Virus record (IMG/VR): IMGVR_UViG_3300032898_000006
Coordinates: 1-58,160 of that record
DNA from: a virus
DNA: 58,160 nucleotides
Reading direction: 5' to 3' (one strand)
Position 1 is the stretch's first letter. Every line of letters starts with the position of its first letter. The position numbers and the translations under genes are program-made. Of this stretch, positions 27,484 to 35,622 are shown one piece after another. A model generated the notes under the pieces. It saw nothing but the letters and a program-made list of their open reading frames with translations, did not search any database and was not told where the DNA came from.

Positions 27484-30030
27484 TCAGGTGTTCCGGGAGG
27501 CGCGGGCGGACCACATCTGCCGGGCGGCCGACGATGACCAGAGCTGCCGGGCGGGGCCGGCGGACCAGAGCTGCCGGGACGCGAGGGCCGTGAAGACGAT
27601 CCCGACGCCCGCCCCGCCGGTGACATCCGGCGCCGGGAACGCGGCCGAGGCGGCGATCGCGGCGGGGATGACAGTGGTCCCCGCGGTGACGGCGGGCGCC
27701 GGGAAGCCGGCGGTCCCGCTGAGCGACGGCGCGGTGATGACCGTCCCGGCGCTCATCCCGGCCGCCGGGAACGCGGCGGTGCCGGGCAGGGCGCCGGCGG
27801 TGACCGTCGCGCCCGCGCCCGTGACGGCGGCGGGGAACGCGGCGGAGGCGGCCAGCGCCGCCGGGGTGATGGTCGTCCCTGACCCGGTTGAGACAGTCGG
27901 GGCGGGGAACGACACGGTTCCGGCGAGCGCAGCAGGGGTGACGGTCTCGCCTGCGCTGACTTGCGGGGCGGGGAATCCGGCGGTGCCGCTCAGCGCGCCC
28001 GGGGCGACCCCGGACCCGGCAGCCGGCGCGGCCGCGGGGAATGATGCGCTCGCGGTCAGCGGGCCGGCGGCGGCGGTCTCGCCCGAGGAGGGCGCCGGGG
28101 CGGGGAACGCGGAGCCGACGGCCAGGACGGCCGGGGCGACGGTGGCGCTGCCCCCGGCGGAGATCGACGGGACGGGGAACGCGGCGGAGCACTGCAGCAG
28201 GGCGGCCGTGAGGTTCGCGTCCGCGCGGAAACTCACCGCGGGGAACGCGGCGGACCCGGAGAGCGCGGCGGGGGCGGCGCCCGACCCTGCGGACACGGCG
28301 GCCGCCGGGAACGCGGCGGAGCCGTCCAGCGCCGTCGCGGTGGCGCCCGACCCTGCCGCCACCGTGGCTGCGGGGAAGGCGGCGCTGCCCGCCAGGGCGG
28401 CGGGGGCGGCGCCGCTGCCCGCGCCGACCGCGGGGCCCGGGAACGCGGCGGAGGCGGCCAGGGCTGCCGGGGCGGCGGTCTCCCCGGCGGCGATCGTGAC
28501 GGCGGGGAAGACTGCGGAGGCCGCCAGCAGAATGCTGGCGATGATGGCGTCTGCCCGGAGCGCGGCGGCGGGGAACGCGGCGCTGCCTGTCAGGGTCGCG
28601 GCGGTCAGGTTCGCGTCGGCGCGGATGCCCGGCGAGGCGAAGGAGGCCGAGCCGGCGAGGACCGCGGGCGTGACAGCGGCTCCGCCGCCCGCGGTGACCG
28701 TCGGGGCGGGGAACGACACGGCGCAGGGAAGCGCGGACGGCGAGACGCCGGAGCCCGCGGCGACGGCCGGGGCCGGGAACGACGCCGGGCCGGCCAGAAC
28801 CGCCGCGGCGGCCGTCTCGCCGGCGCTGACCGCCGGCGCGGTGAAGGAGGCGGACCCCGCCAGCAGCGTCATGGTGACGGTCTCGCCGGCGCTGACCGAA
28901 GGGGGCGGCAGCGCGATCGTCCCGGCCAGCACCGACGTCGTGAGGATCTCGTCGGCCCGCAGCGACGGCGCCGGGAAGCCGGCGGAGGCCGCCAGCGCGC
29001 TTGTCGTGACGGTCTCGCCGGCCGTCACCGCGGCGGCGGGGAACGCGGCCGAGGCCGCCAGCGTCGCCGGCGTGATCGTGGCGCCCGCGGTCACCGCGGC
29101 GGCCGGGAAGCTCGCGGACCGGGCCAGGACGGACGGCGTGACGGTCGCGCCCGCGCTCACCGTCGGCGACGGGAACGAGACCGAGCCGGCCAGGACGGCC
29201 GTCGTCACGGTCTCGTCGGCCTCGACCGCCGGCGGCGCGAAGGACACCGATCCTGCGAGGACCGGGGGGGCGGCCGTGGCGCCGACCCCGTACGGCGGCT
29301 GCACCGGCAGCGGGACGATCATCCGCGGGAAGGCCATCGGGGAACTGCGGCCCGGCGGGAGCGCCACCGGGCACGCGACGGCCTGGGAGGCGGCGGCCGG
29401 GGCCGCCAGGATGATCGTCGCCCCGACAGCCCAGTTGCCGGTGCTCAGCGTGCCGGAGTACGTGACGGTGCCGCTGCTGACGAGCTGGTACCCGCAGATC
29501 CCGAAGTCGGAGGACATCTGGGTGAGGTTCGTCCAGCCGCCGCCGCTCTGGCTGACGGTCTGGCCGAATCCGACGCAGCAGGCGACGGCGATGCCCGTGC
29601 CCGTGGCGCTGCCGGTGGCGCCCGAGCTGAACGTGCCGCTGGAGCCGCCCGCCGACGCCGCGGCCACCGTGGTCGGGCTCGCGCCGAGCGCGGCCACCTC
29701 GATGCCCCACGTGCCGGTCGCGCCGCTGCCGAAGTCGGTGCCGTTGGTCACGCTGAGGCCGACCGCGGCGCTCCCGCCGACCACGTTCGGCATCAGCCAG
29801 CCCGTCGAGTACGCGACGGAACTGGCGCCGAAGTTCTCCGACCACAGCTGGGACGACCCGGCGACCGACGCCCCGTTGAACGTCGGCGCCGAGCTCGACA
29901 TGGCGGTCGTGCTGTTCGCGGCGGTGGCGAGCAGCACGACGCTGCTGCCGGCGGTGACGTTAGAGCCGAACGACCCCGACCAGCTGCTGCCGGACTGGTT
30001 GATGATCGCTGACTGGACGACCAGGGCCAT
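27484..30030 (-). CDS. Large repeat protein: 25 copies of a 22-residue unit
   Basis: 848 residues. An N-terminal region of about 240 residues, Ser/Gly/Thr-rich and beta (SSWSGSFGSNVTAGSSVVLL), resembles a virion surface domain. It is followed by 25 consecutive units of the form ALAGSAAFPAPAVSAGETVT-PA, nearly all 22 residues (four have two extra), and a C-terminus with three RQLWS repeats. Start at 30030 overlaps the previous stop (TGATG). Probably an exposed fibre or appendage; function inferred only from position. Confidence 0.75.
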   Translation of the reverse strand: MALVVQSAIINQSGSSWSGSFGSNVTAGSSVVLLATAANSTTAMSSSAPTFNGASVAGSSQLWSENFGASSVAYSTGWLMPNVVGGSAAVGLSVTNGTDFGSGATGTWGIEVAALGASPTTVAAASAGGSSGTFSSGATGSATGTGIAVACCVGFGQTVSQSGGGWTNLTQMSSDFGICGYQLVSSGTVTYSGTLSTGNWAVGATIILAAPAAASQAVACPVALPPGRSSPMAFPRMIVPLPVQPPYGVGATAAPPVLAGSVSFAPPAVEADETVTTAVLAGSVSFPSPTVSAGATVTPSVLARSASFPAAAVTAGATITPATLAASAAFPAAAVTAGETVTTSALAASAGFPAPSLRADEILTTSVLAGTIALPPPSVSAGETVTMTLLAGSASFTAPAVSAGETAAAAVLAGPASFPAPAVAAGSGVSPSALPCAVSFPAPTVTAGGGAAVTPAVLAGSASFASPGIRADANLTAATLTGSAAFPAAALRADAIIASILLAASAVFPAVTIAAGETAAPAALAASAAFPGPAVGAGSGAAPAALAGSAAFPAATVAAGSGATATALDGSAAFPAAAVSAGSGAAPAALSGSAAFPAVSFRADANLTAALLQCSAAFPVPSISAGGSATVAPAVLAVGSAFPAPAPSSGETAAAGPLTASASFPAAAPAAGSGVAPGALSGTAGFPAPQVSAGETVTPAALAGTVSFPAPTVSTGSGTTITPAALAASAAFPAAVTGAGATVTAGALPGTAAFPAAGMSAGTVITAPSLSGTAGFPAPAVTAGTTVIPAAIAASAAFPAPDVTGGAGVGIVFTALASRQLWSAGPARQLWSSSAARQMWSARASRNT
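27540..29260 (-). repeat. 66-bp coding repeat array
   Basis: About 25 imperfect 66-bp repeats encode the 22-residue units of the large protein. Copies have diverged at the DNA level but keep the Leu-Ala-x-Ser-Ala-x-Phe-Pro core. Confidence 0.75.
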
Positions 30031-30215
30031 CAGGCCGGCCAGCCATCCCAGCAGCCCTTGCACCCGTGGATCGCGGGGTCCGCCGGGCGCAGGCCGAGAT
30101 CCTTGGAGCCGAGCTCCCGGATCGTGGCCTGGACGTGGGCGGCGCACGCGTAGATTTCCACCGGGCTCGGCTGCATCCTGATGACGGCTGTCACCGCGGG
30201 AACCTCGCGACCCAT
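30030..30215 (-). CDS. Hypothetical protein (61 aa)
   Basis: ATG at 30215. Contains YACAAHVQATI and a C-terminal IHGCKGCWDG with a CxxC. Coupled to the repeat-protein gene. Unrecognised. Confidence 0.55.
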   Translation of the reverse strand: MGREVPAVTAVIRMQPSPVEIYACAAHVQATIRELGSKDLGLRPADPAIHGCKGCWDGWPA

Positions 30216-30243
30216 CCGAACCCCCCCTGGCGTCCCGGCCTGC

Positions 30244-30873
30244 CTAGTCGAGCAGCTCTACCAGCCATTGCGTGCACGCGATCGTCCCGGACGCCGCCGT
30301 GCCGGTCGCGGCGAGCTCGATGCCCTGCGCCTGGGTGGTGTCGACGGCCGCCGCGGTCTCGCCGGAGATGTTCGGCATCGGCAGGGCGAAGCCCGGCGGG
30401 GGGCTCGCCGACAGGGCGATCGGGTTCGCGGCCACGGCCGCGAGGTTGTTGAACAGGTTCAGCTCACCCTGGGTGCTCAGCGTGCTCCCGGAGCTCGCGA
30501 CCGCCGTGCACCTGATCAGCGCCTCCATCTTGAACTGGATGCCGGTGACGGCGGTGGAGCCGGTCGTGATCCCGTTGGGCGCCGCGAGGGTCACGAACGT
30601 CGACCCGGCGTTGCCCTTGTTGGCGCGCAGGAAGATCGTCAGCGTGCCCGTGGTGGTCGTCGTGGTGATCCAGCCGCGGGCGGTCACCCGCAGCAGGGTG
30701 CCGACCTGCCACCCGTACGGCTGCCCGGCCGCGTTCACGACCGCGTAGTCGGCCGCCGACCCGGACAGCTGCGGGGACAGCACCGCCGTGGTGGCGGACT
30801 CGGTGAAGGTGACGCCCGGGCCGGTCGGGGTGATGCCCGGGTTGAGGAGCGCCACCCAGTTCTGCGATGCCAT
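30244..30873 (-). CDS. Minor virion protein (209 aa)
   Basis: Beta-rich, Thr/Gly/Ser-rich product beginning MASQNWVALLNPGITPTGPG, with GWITTTTTTGTLTIFLRANK. Composition and operon position suggest a tail/appendage protein. No family recognised. Confidence 0.6.
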   Translation of the reverse strand: MASQNWVALLNPGITPTGPGVTFTESATTAVLSPQLSGSAADYAVVNAAGQPYGWQVGTLLRVTARGWITTTTTTGTLTIFLRANKGNAGSTFVTLAAPNGITTGSTAVTGIQFKMEALIRCTAVASSGSTLSTQGELNLFNNLAAVAANPIALSASPPPGFALPMPNISGETAAAVDTTQAQGIELAATGTAASGTIACTQWLVELLD

Positions 30874-30892
30874 GGCAGGGGTTCCCCTTCTG

Positions 30893-31408
30893 CTACTGGG
30901 TGAGAGTGAGCTGCGACAGGCCCGAGCCTGACGGGGTGATCCCGAAAGTCCCGTTGACGGTGTTGTAGGCGCTGCCGAAGCACAGCGAGATGATGCACGG
31001 CTTCGCCACCGGCGAGCTGATGGCGTGGTTGTAGACGATGCAGCCGTAGATGCCGGTGAGCGTGGTGCTGGCCACCGATATGCCCCCCGTCCACGAGTAC
31101 GTGAGGATCGCGGCGCTGCTGGAGCCGCCGGAGATCGTCAGCGTGTCCGCGGAAACGCCGTTGGTGCTGAGCTGAACGCCGCCGGTGGCCCAGTTCGTGC
31201 CGGTGATCTCGTCGGTGTTCACCCACGCCTGGCCGCCGGAGCTCGCGAAGTTGACCGGCGAGGAGTAGTCGGTGACGCTGCTGCTGAGCAGCGAGATGTA
31301 CTCGGACGCCTGCTGGCCGGTGAGCAGGAGGTTGCCGCCGGTCTGAGTCGTGCCTTGGAAGATCGCCGAGAGCGCCCCGACGTACCACCCGGACTTGGTG
31401 TAAGCCAT
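30893..31408 (-). CDS. Minor virion protein (171 aa)
   Basis: AAAGGAAGG precedes ATG 31408. The Ser/Thr/Gly-rich beta protein (MAYTKSGWYVGALSAIFQGT) has the look of an actinophage tail or capsid fibre component. No family recognised. Confidence 0.6.
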   Translation of the reverse strand: MAYTKSGWYVGALSAIFQGTTQTGGNLLLTGQQASEYISLLSSSVTDYSSPVNFASSGGQAWVNTDEITGTNWATGGVQLSTNGVSADTLTISGGSSSAAILTYSWTGGISVASTTLTGIYGCIVYNHAISSPVAKPCIISLCFGSAYNTVNGTFGITPSGSGLSQLTLTQ

Positions 31409-31420
31409 GTCAGCCTTCCT

Positions 31421-31666
31421 TTAGCTGCCGAAGCCGATGGTCTGGTGATGGGTCGGCGGGCAGATGTTGACGTCCTGCCGGTTGTCGGACTCGGTGATGA
31501 CGGTGCCGAGCTCGTCGGTGACCTGCTTCGCCCGCTGGCCGGCGTCCGCCCCGGGGTCGTTCTCCGGGCGGGTGATCGTGGCCACCTTGTCCCGGGTCCG
31601 GCCCCCGGCCATGAACCCGATGGAGCGCATCCGCTCCCGGAACTGCTCTCGCGTCTCGCCGTCCAC
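31421..31666 (-). CDS. Hypothetical protein (81 aa)
   Basis: GTG at 31666 with AAAGGGGG upstream. Charged, hydrophilic helical protein ending THHQTIGFGS. Unrecognised. Confidence 0.6.
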   Translation of the reverse strand: MDGETREQFRERMRSIGFMAGGRTRDKVATITRPENDPGADAGQRAKQVTDELGTVITESDNRQDVNICPPTHHQTIGFGS

Positions 31667-31727
31667 GAACGGCCCCCTTTCCTGTCGCGATGGATGCCGG
31701 AAAAGCCTCGGCCGGGCGGCGAGCGGC

Positions 31728-31733
31728 TACGAT
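31728..31733 (+). promoter_or_regulatory. -10 element for leaderless moron gene
   Basis: TACGAT ends exactly 7 nt before the ATG at 31741. No clear -35. Confidence 0.5.
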
Positions 31734-31740
31734 CTGGGGC

Positions 31741-31977
31741 ATGACAGCGGGGACGACGCCGACGGCCGGCCGGACGCAGGACGGCATGCTCTCCCTGCTG
31801 CTCTCCCGCGCCTGCCGGTGCGGCCATGACCGGGGCGCTCACAGCCACTACGGCCCGGGACGGGAGTGCTCGCTGTGCCGGCCGTGCACCAGGTTCCGGC
31901 GCTCATGGCGGCGAGGCCGCCCGGCCTCGGCGGAACGCGCGCCCGACGGCCCGGAAACACTCGTCAGGGCCGCGTGA
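31741..31977 (+). CDS. Small zinc-binding moron protein (78 aa)
   Basis: Lone plus-strand gene within the leftward operon. Product contains CRCGHDRGAHSHYGPGRECS and LCRPCTRFR, the CxCGH...H.H...CxxC pattern of small actinobacterial zinc proteins. Converges with the spike gene. Predicted leaderless from TACGAT. Confidence 0.65.
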   Translation: MTAGTTPTAGRTQDGMLSLLLSRACRCGHDRGAHSHYGPGRECSLCRPCTRFRRSWRRGRPASAERAPDGPETLVRAA

Positions 31978-31981
31978 GGCG

Positions 31982-33394
31982 CTAATACCACAGGCTCGTG
32001 TTCGTGTCCCAGTAGAAGGTCCGCGATGAGTTCGCCGCGATCGTCGCGAGGACGCCCGCCGCGACGTTCGACGTCGCCTTCGCCGCGAACGTGATCTGCC
32101 CGGAGCCCTCGTTCCCGACGGCGAGCAGCTGCCCCGAGTAGGCGCCCGTCGCGAGGATGACCCCCGTGACCGCGCCGCTGTTCGTGACCGGCCAGTAGCC
32201 GGGCCCCGTCGGGCTGATCGTCCCGTTCGACGCGATCGTCTGCGGCGTGTTGTAGTCGCCGAGGGCGATGCCGCCCTGGAAGTTGAAACTCGTCGCCCAG
32301 TTGTTCGTCGCGCTGGCCAGGACCGCGTCGCCCATGATGAGACCGTAGAAGCTGAAGTTCCCGTTCTTGTTCGACGCCGTGAACGAGTAGGAGGTCCCGG
32401 CGAAGTCCATCGCCCCGGACCCGTTGAACCACTGGTTGGACGTGCTGCCGAACTGGATCGTGTACGGGGCGGTGTGGGCGTTGTCGTCCAGTTCCACGCC
32501 GAAGCTGACGGTCCCCTGGAACATGGCCGAGTAGCCGTCGGAGTTGCTCCCCGTGATGAGGAGCACCGCGTACTGGCTGGCCGCCGTCAGCATGTTGCCC
32601 TGGATGATCATCCCGGCGGCGTCGCCGATGCCGGCCCCGCCCTGCAGGACCACCCCGTTGCACACGCCGGGGGACGCCCCGCCGATCGCGTTGTTGATGT
32701 TGTGGATGATCGAGTTCCGGTCGAACGACCCGGTCGCGGTCCCCGCGGAGCCGGCCGAGTTGTCGTAGACGACCTCGCAGCCCTCGGTGTAGATGACGCC
32801 CCGGAGCTCCTCGGTCCAGTAGTACCGGTTATCGAACCAGACGCCCTTCGCGGCCGTCCCCGCGCTGTTGAAGACCCGCACGTCGATTTGCCATTGGAAG
32901 ATGTCCCCGACGCGCAGCGCGTAGGACCCGTTGGTCCCGTTGATGAGGAAGGTGCCGCCGAGGAAACCGCCGCCGGAGTAGTTCCGGGGGATGATGCTGG
33001 AACTGTCGTAGATGTTGAACAGCGGCCCCGCCGACGTGCCGACCGCGTTGAACGTGGCGCCCCACGCGAGGATCCACACCGGCTTGGCGACGCTGATCGT
33101 GACCGCGCCGGGCACCAGGTGCCACTCTCCCGGCAGCAGGGTGATCGCCCCGCCGCCCGACGGCAGCGCCGACACCGCCGCGCTGATCGCCGCCGCGTCC
33201 TTCGCCCCGGTCGTGTCGCCCGACGGCCACACGTAGCCGGGGAGCAGCTGCGACAGGGTCATCTGCTTGTTGGACCCGCCAGCCCCGGCGGGAGGGGTCG
33301 ACGTGTCGTTGGGATCCACGACGGGGAGGATGACCGCGGGCAGGACCGAAGCGCTCGCGATCGCCGACAGCCCCGTTATCTCGTAGTTCGTCAC
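31982..33394 (-). CDS. Beta-helix tail spike-like protein
   Basis: 470 residues. After a short N-terminal attachment region, residues from about 60 (GDTTGAKDAAAISAAVSALP, then GGGAITLLPGEWHL) match the start of pectate-lyase-like right-handed beta-helices found in phage tail spikes. Many Asn/Gly/Ser-rich short strands follow (NSIIHNINNAIGG, MIIQGNMLTAASQ). Probably binds or degrades host surface polysaccharide; catalytic residues cannot be assigned by eye. Confidence 0.75.
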   Translation of the reverse strand: MTNYEITGLSAIASASVLPAVILPVVDPNDTSTPPAGAGGSNKQMTLSQLLPGYVWPSGDTTGAKDAAAISAAVSALPSGGGAITLLPGEWHLVPGAVTISVAKPVWILAWGATFNAVGTSAGPLFNIYDSSSIIPRNYSGGGFLGGTFLINGTNGSYALRVGDIFQWQIDVRVFNSAGTAAKGVWFDNRYYWTEELRGVIYTEGCEVVYDNSAGSAGTATGSFDRNSIIHNINNAIGGASPGVCNGVVLQGGAGIGDAAGMIIQGNMLTAASQYAVLLITGSNSDGYSAMFQGTVSFGVELDDNAHTAPYTIQFGSTSNQWFNGSGAMDFAGTSYSFTASNKNGNFSFYGLIMGDAVLASATNNWATSFNFQGGIALGDYNTPQTIASNGTISPTGPGYWPVTNSGAVTGVILATGAYSGQLLAVGNEGSGQITFAAKATSNVAAGVLATIAANSSRTFYWDTNTSLWY

Positions 33395-33484
33395 CGGTCA
33401 CCTCCAGGGGAAGAGGCGGCCGCTATCGCGGACGGCTGCGGGATCACGGGCATGAGCGACGAGAGCGCGGCGGACGGCTGGCGG

Positions 33485-34345
33485 TCAGCCGGTGCGGAAC
33501 GATGCAGTCGCATAGCAGAAAGCGCGCACATTCGCCCCGCCGGGCCCGCTGGCGACGACGTGAGCCGTGAACGCCTCGCCCTGCGGCAGCGACCCGCCCT
33601 CCCATGGCGCCGACGACCGGGCCGTGCGCGGGTAGGACGGGACCAGCGTCGACCGGTCGCACACCGCCCCGGCGTAGATGTAAATCGCGTACTCGGCGGG
33701 ATCGGGAAGGCCGGGGGTGCCGGGCGGCTCCCACTCGAGGCGGACCGATGTCCGCCCGCCGAACGCGCGCAGGCTCCGCGGCCTCCCGTACGTCGGGTCG
33801 GCCGGGGGCGGCGCAGGCTTCCCGGAGACCGCCTCGAGCCACGGGACGGAGAAGACGTCAACGTCGTACAGACCTGCGTCCCGCCACTGGACCCCGACGA
33901 CGGGGAACGGCCCGGACGCGTTCGCGACGAGGGCGACCGCCTCCGCCTCGGTGAGGCTGTAGTCCGCGATGATCAGCCCGGCCGACGTCACGCCCCCGGC
34001 GATGAACGCGTTGACGAGGCTCGTGACGCTGTCCATCGACGCGTACCCGGCGGGCCTCCGCTGGCCGGGGCGCTTGGCCGACTCCCAGTCCGCGAGCGCC
34101 CTCCGGTACCAGCCCGGGGCGTCAGCCGGGGTAGCCGCCCCGGACTCCACGTCGAGGACGTCGGCGGTCGGGTCGGCGGCGTCCGGGTCTTGGTCGACCC
34201 GCAGCGCCCCCGGGCGGGCCTTCCAGTCGGCGTCCGTCCAGATCACCCACGGGGAGCCCGTCGCGTAGCCCATCGCCTGCCCGGCCGGGAGAGACCCGAT
34301 GTTGCCGTGGGTTGCGTCGTAGCCGGGAGTCGTCGCGATGCTCAC
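33485..34345 (-). CDS. GH25/DUF1906-like glycosidase-fold protein
   Basis: 286 residues. Residues 1-165 read as a TIM-barrel of the GH25-like type: ATTPGYDATHGNIGSLP, VLDVESGAATPADAPGWYRR (with an Asp-x-Glu catalytic-like pair) and VVGVQWRDAGLYDVDVFSVP. A Pro-rich linker leads to a C-terminal beta domain resembling fibronectin III (SVRLEWEPPGTPGLPDPAEY). GTG start overlaps the channel gene end. Candidate endolysin or virion hydrolase; activity unproven. Confidence 0.6.
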   Translation of the reverse strand: MSIATTPGYDATHGNIGSLPAGQAMGYATGSPWVIWTDADWKARPGALRVDQDPDAADPTADVLDVESGAATPADAPGWYRRALADWESAKRPGQRRPAGYASMDSVTSLVNAFIAGGVTSAGLIIADYSLTEAEAVALVANASGPFPVVGVQWRDAGLYDVDVFSVPWLEAVSGKPAPPPADPTYGRPRSLRAFGGRTSVRLEWEPPGTPGLPDPAEYAIYIYAGAVCDRSTLVPSYPRTARSSAPWEGGSLPQGEAFTAHVVASGPGGANVRAFCYATASFRTG

Positions 34346-34710
34346 AGGCCATCCCCTTCGCCGCGCTCGGGGCGGCTCTCATCCCGGGCGGCTAGCGCCC
34401 GGTCAACGTGGTCGCCGACCTTCTCGGCGTGCCTGTCGAGTTGATGCCCGACGCGCTTGTGAACATGGGCGGCGGTCGCGGCCGCAAAGGACCCGCCGAG
34501 GCACGGGATCGCGGTCAGCATCATCACGACCGCCGCGATATGAGCCGCCCCGGTGCGGGGCGTCACGTCGCCGTACCCGACGGTGGACGCGGTCGCGACC
34601 GCCCAGTACAGCGCGAGCCAGAAGCTCACATGGTCCGTGAGGCTGAACGCGGCCGCCCCGCCGAGCACGCACGCGAGGGCTGCGGCGGCGAGGATCACTG
34701 CGCGCCTCAC
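34342..34710 (-). CDS. Two-TM potassium-channel-like protein
   Basis: 122 residues: TM1 (RAVILAAAALACVLGGAAAF), pore helix (FWLALYWAVATAS), selectivity filter TVGYGD, TM2 (IAAVVMMLTAIPCLGGSFAA), then a charged His-rich cytoplasmic tail (HVHKRVGHQLDRHAEKVGDH). The order and TVGYGD filter match minimal KcsA-type channels. Overlaps both neighbours by 4 nt, so it is translated with the GH25-like and membrane proteins. Possible roles: membrane depolarisation at lysis or superinfection effects (inference). Confidence 0.88.
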   Translation of the reverse strand: MRRAVILAAAALACVLGGAAAFSLTDHVSFWLALYWAVATASTVGYGDVTPRTGAAHIAAVVMMLTAIPCLGGSFAAATAAHVHKRVGHQLDRHAEKVGDHVDRALAARDESRPERGEGDGL

Positions 34711-35075
34711 CGGGACGCCCGCTCGAGGTGCTCGCGGTGCAGGCGGTGGATCAGGTCAAGGCGCGGTCTCCGCCCGTCCATGTCGGGGTGGTGGCGGTGG
34801 CAAAGGCGGAAAAGGTTCCCTGCGGCCGGGTACTTCCCCAGTCGCAGGCACCACGGGCTCGCATGGCATGTCCGGTGCCAGTACAGCAGGACGCCGAGCG
34901 CCGCCCACTCGAAGATCTGCAGTCCCCCGGCCTGCCCGCTCCACCAGCCGTAATAGCCGCCCGCCTCATCGCGGTTCCCGGTCAGGACGAAGAACTCGTC
35001 CCGCACGTGCGGCCACCATGCGACGACAGGAGCGATGACGGCGGCGAGGACGACGACGGGCAGGGAACGGCGCAC
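34707..35075 (-). CDS. Small membrane protein with His-rich tail (122 aa)
   Basis: GTG at 35075 is preferred because GAGGGGAG lies 5-6 nt upstream; a GTG at 35090 is the alternative. Two hydrophobic segments (LPVVVLAAVIAPVVAWWP; IFEWAALGVLLYW) and a tail RLCHRHHPDMDGRRPRLDLI. Holin-like size and position in a cluster of membrane genes. Function unknown. Confidence 0.6.
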   Translation of the reverse strand: MRRSLPVVVLAAVIAPVVAWWPHVRDEFFVLTGNRDEAGGYYGWWSGQAGGLQIFEWAALGVLLYWHRTCHASPWCLRLGKYPAAGNLFRLCHRHHPDMDGRRPRLDLIHRLHREHLERASR

Positions 35076-35086
35076 GACGGCTCCCC

Positions 35087-35506
35087 TCACAGGAGCGAGG
35101 CGGCGAGGCACAGCAGCGCGGCGGCGATCAGGATGGCGAACGTCTGCGCCCAAGCCAGCAGCCCCTTCTCCGGGCGGAGCACGGCGATCACCGACGCGAC
35201 CCCGGCGACAAGGGCGAGCGACGAGACCATGGCCGTGATCCCGCTCGCGAGCAGGTACGGGACCGCCGGGGCGACGCAGGCCGCGAACGCGGCGCCCCCG
35301 TTGGCGAGCGCCGGGGCGAGCCCGGCCTTCTCATCAGACAGCCACGCCCCGGCCGTCATGCCGACGAGCTCCGCGAGAGCCGCCCCGAGCGCGGCCCGGA
35401 ACAGGGCGTGAGGCTGGCCCGAGAGGCTCACCAGGAGACCGAGGACGAGCGTCACCCCGTCTGCCGCGCCGAACGTCGCCGCGCTTTTCAAGGCCGGGAG
35501 CTTCAC
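35087..35506 (-). CDS. VIT/CCC1-like membrane protein
   Basis: 139 residues, four to five TM segments. GAADGVTLVLGLLVSLSGQP and ALAELVGMTAGAWLSDEKAG resemble the first helices and the conserved G-x-x-D-G and small-residue motifs of VIT1/CCC1 iron/manganese transporters, but it is about half their length. It may alternatively be a holin. Coupled to a 39-residue ORF upstream by ATGA. Confidence 0.5.
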   Translation of the reverse strand: MKLPALKSAATFGAADGVTLVLGLLVSLSGQPHALFRAALGAALAELVGMTAGAWLSDEKAGLAPALANGGAAFAACVAPAVPYLLASGITAMVSSLALVAGVASVIAVLRPEKGLLAWAQTFAILIAAALLCLAASLL

Positions 35507-35622
35507 GTGCCCGCGTCCAGGGTGACGGCGAGCCCGTCCGCCTCGGGGAGCGGGAGGCTGTCTGGTGCGCCGAGCTCCCGCAAACTCGGCGCACCAGGCT
35601 TCGAAGAGACGTGAACCCTCAT
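35503..35622 (-). CDS. 39-residue ORF with internal hairpin
   Basis: Starts with ATGA overlap to the upstream gene and ends with ATGA overlap to the downstream one, so it fits the operon. The peptide has a duplicated GAPSLRELGAP element created by a perfect inverted repeat in its DNA. May be a coupling or leader peptide. Confidence 0.5.
   Translation of the reverse strand: MRVHVSSKPGAPSLRELGAPDSLPLPEADGLAVTLDAGT
35562..35597. repeat. Perfect 13-bp inverted repeat
   Basis: CTGGTGCGCCGAG and CTCGGCGCACCAG separated by 10 nt, inside the 39-residue ORF. A transcript would form a strong hairpin upstream of the VIT-like gene, possibly tuning expression within the lysis cluster. Confidence 0.8.

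Noticed and set aside
27484-29300. CRISPR-like array
   Set aside because: The repeats are coding, contiguous, without unique spacers. No CRISPR array or cas gene was seen anywhere in the window.
27488-30181. 897-codon open frame on the plus strand opposite the repeat protein
   Set aside because: It mirrors the 66-bp repeat on the other strand. No ribosome-binding site, and the minus frame has coupled starts and neighbours.
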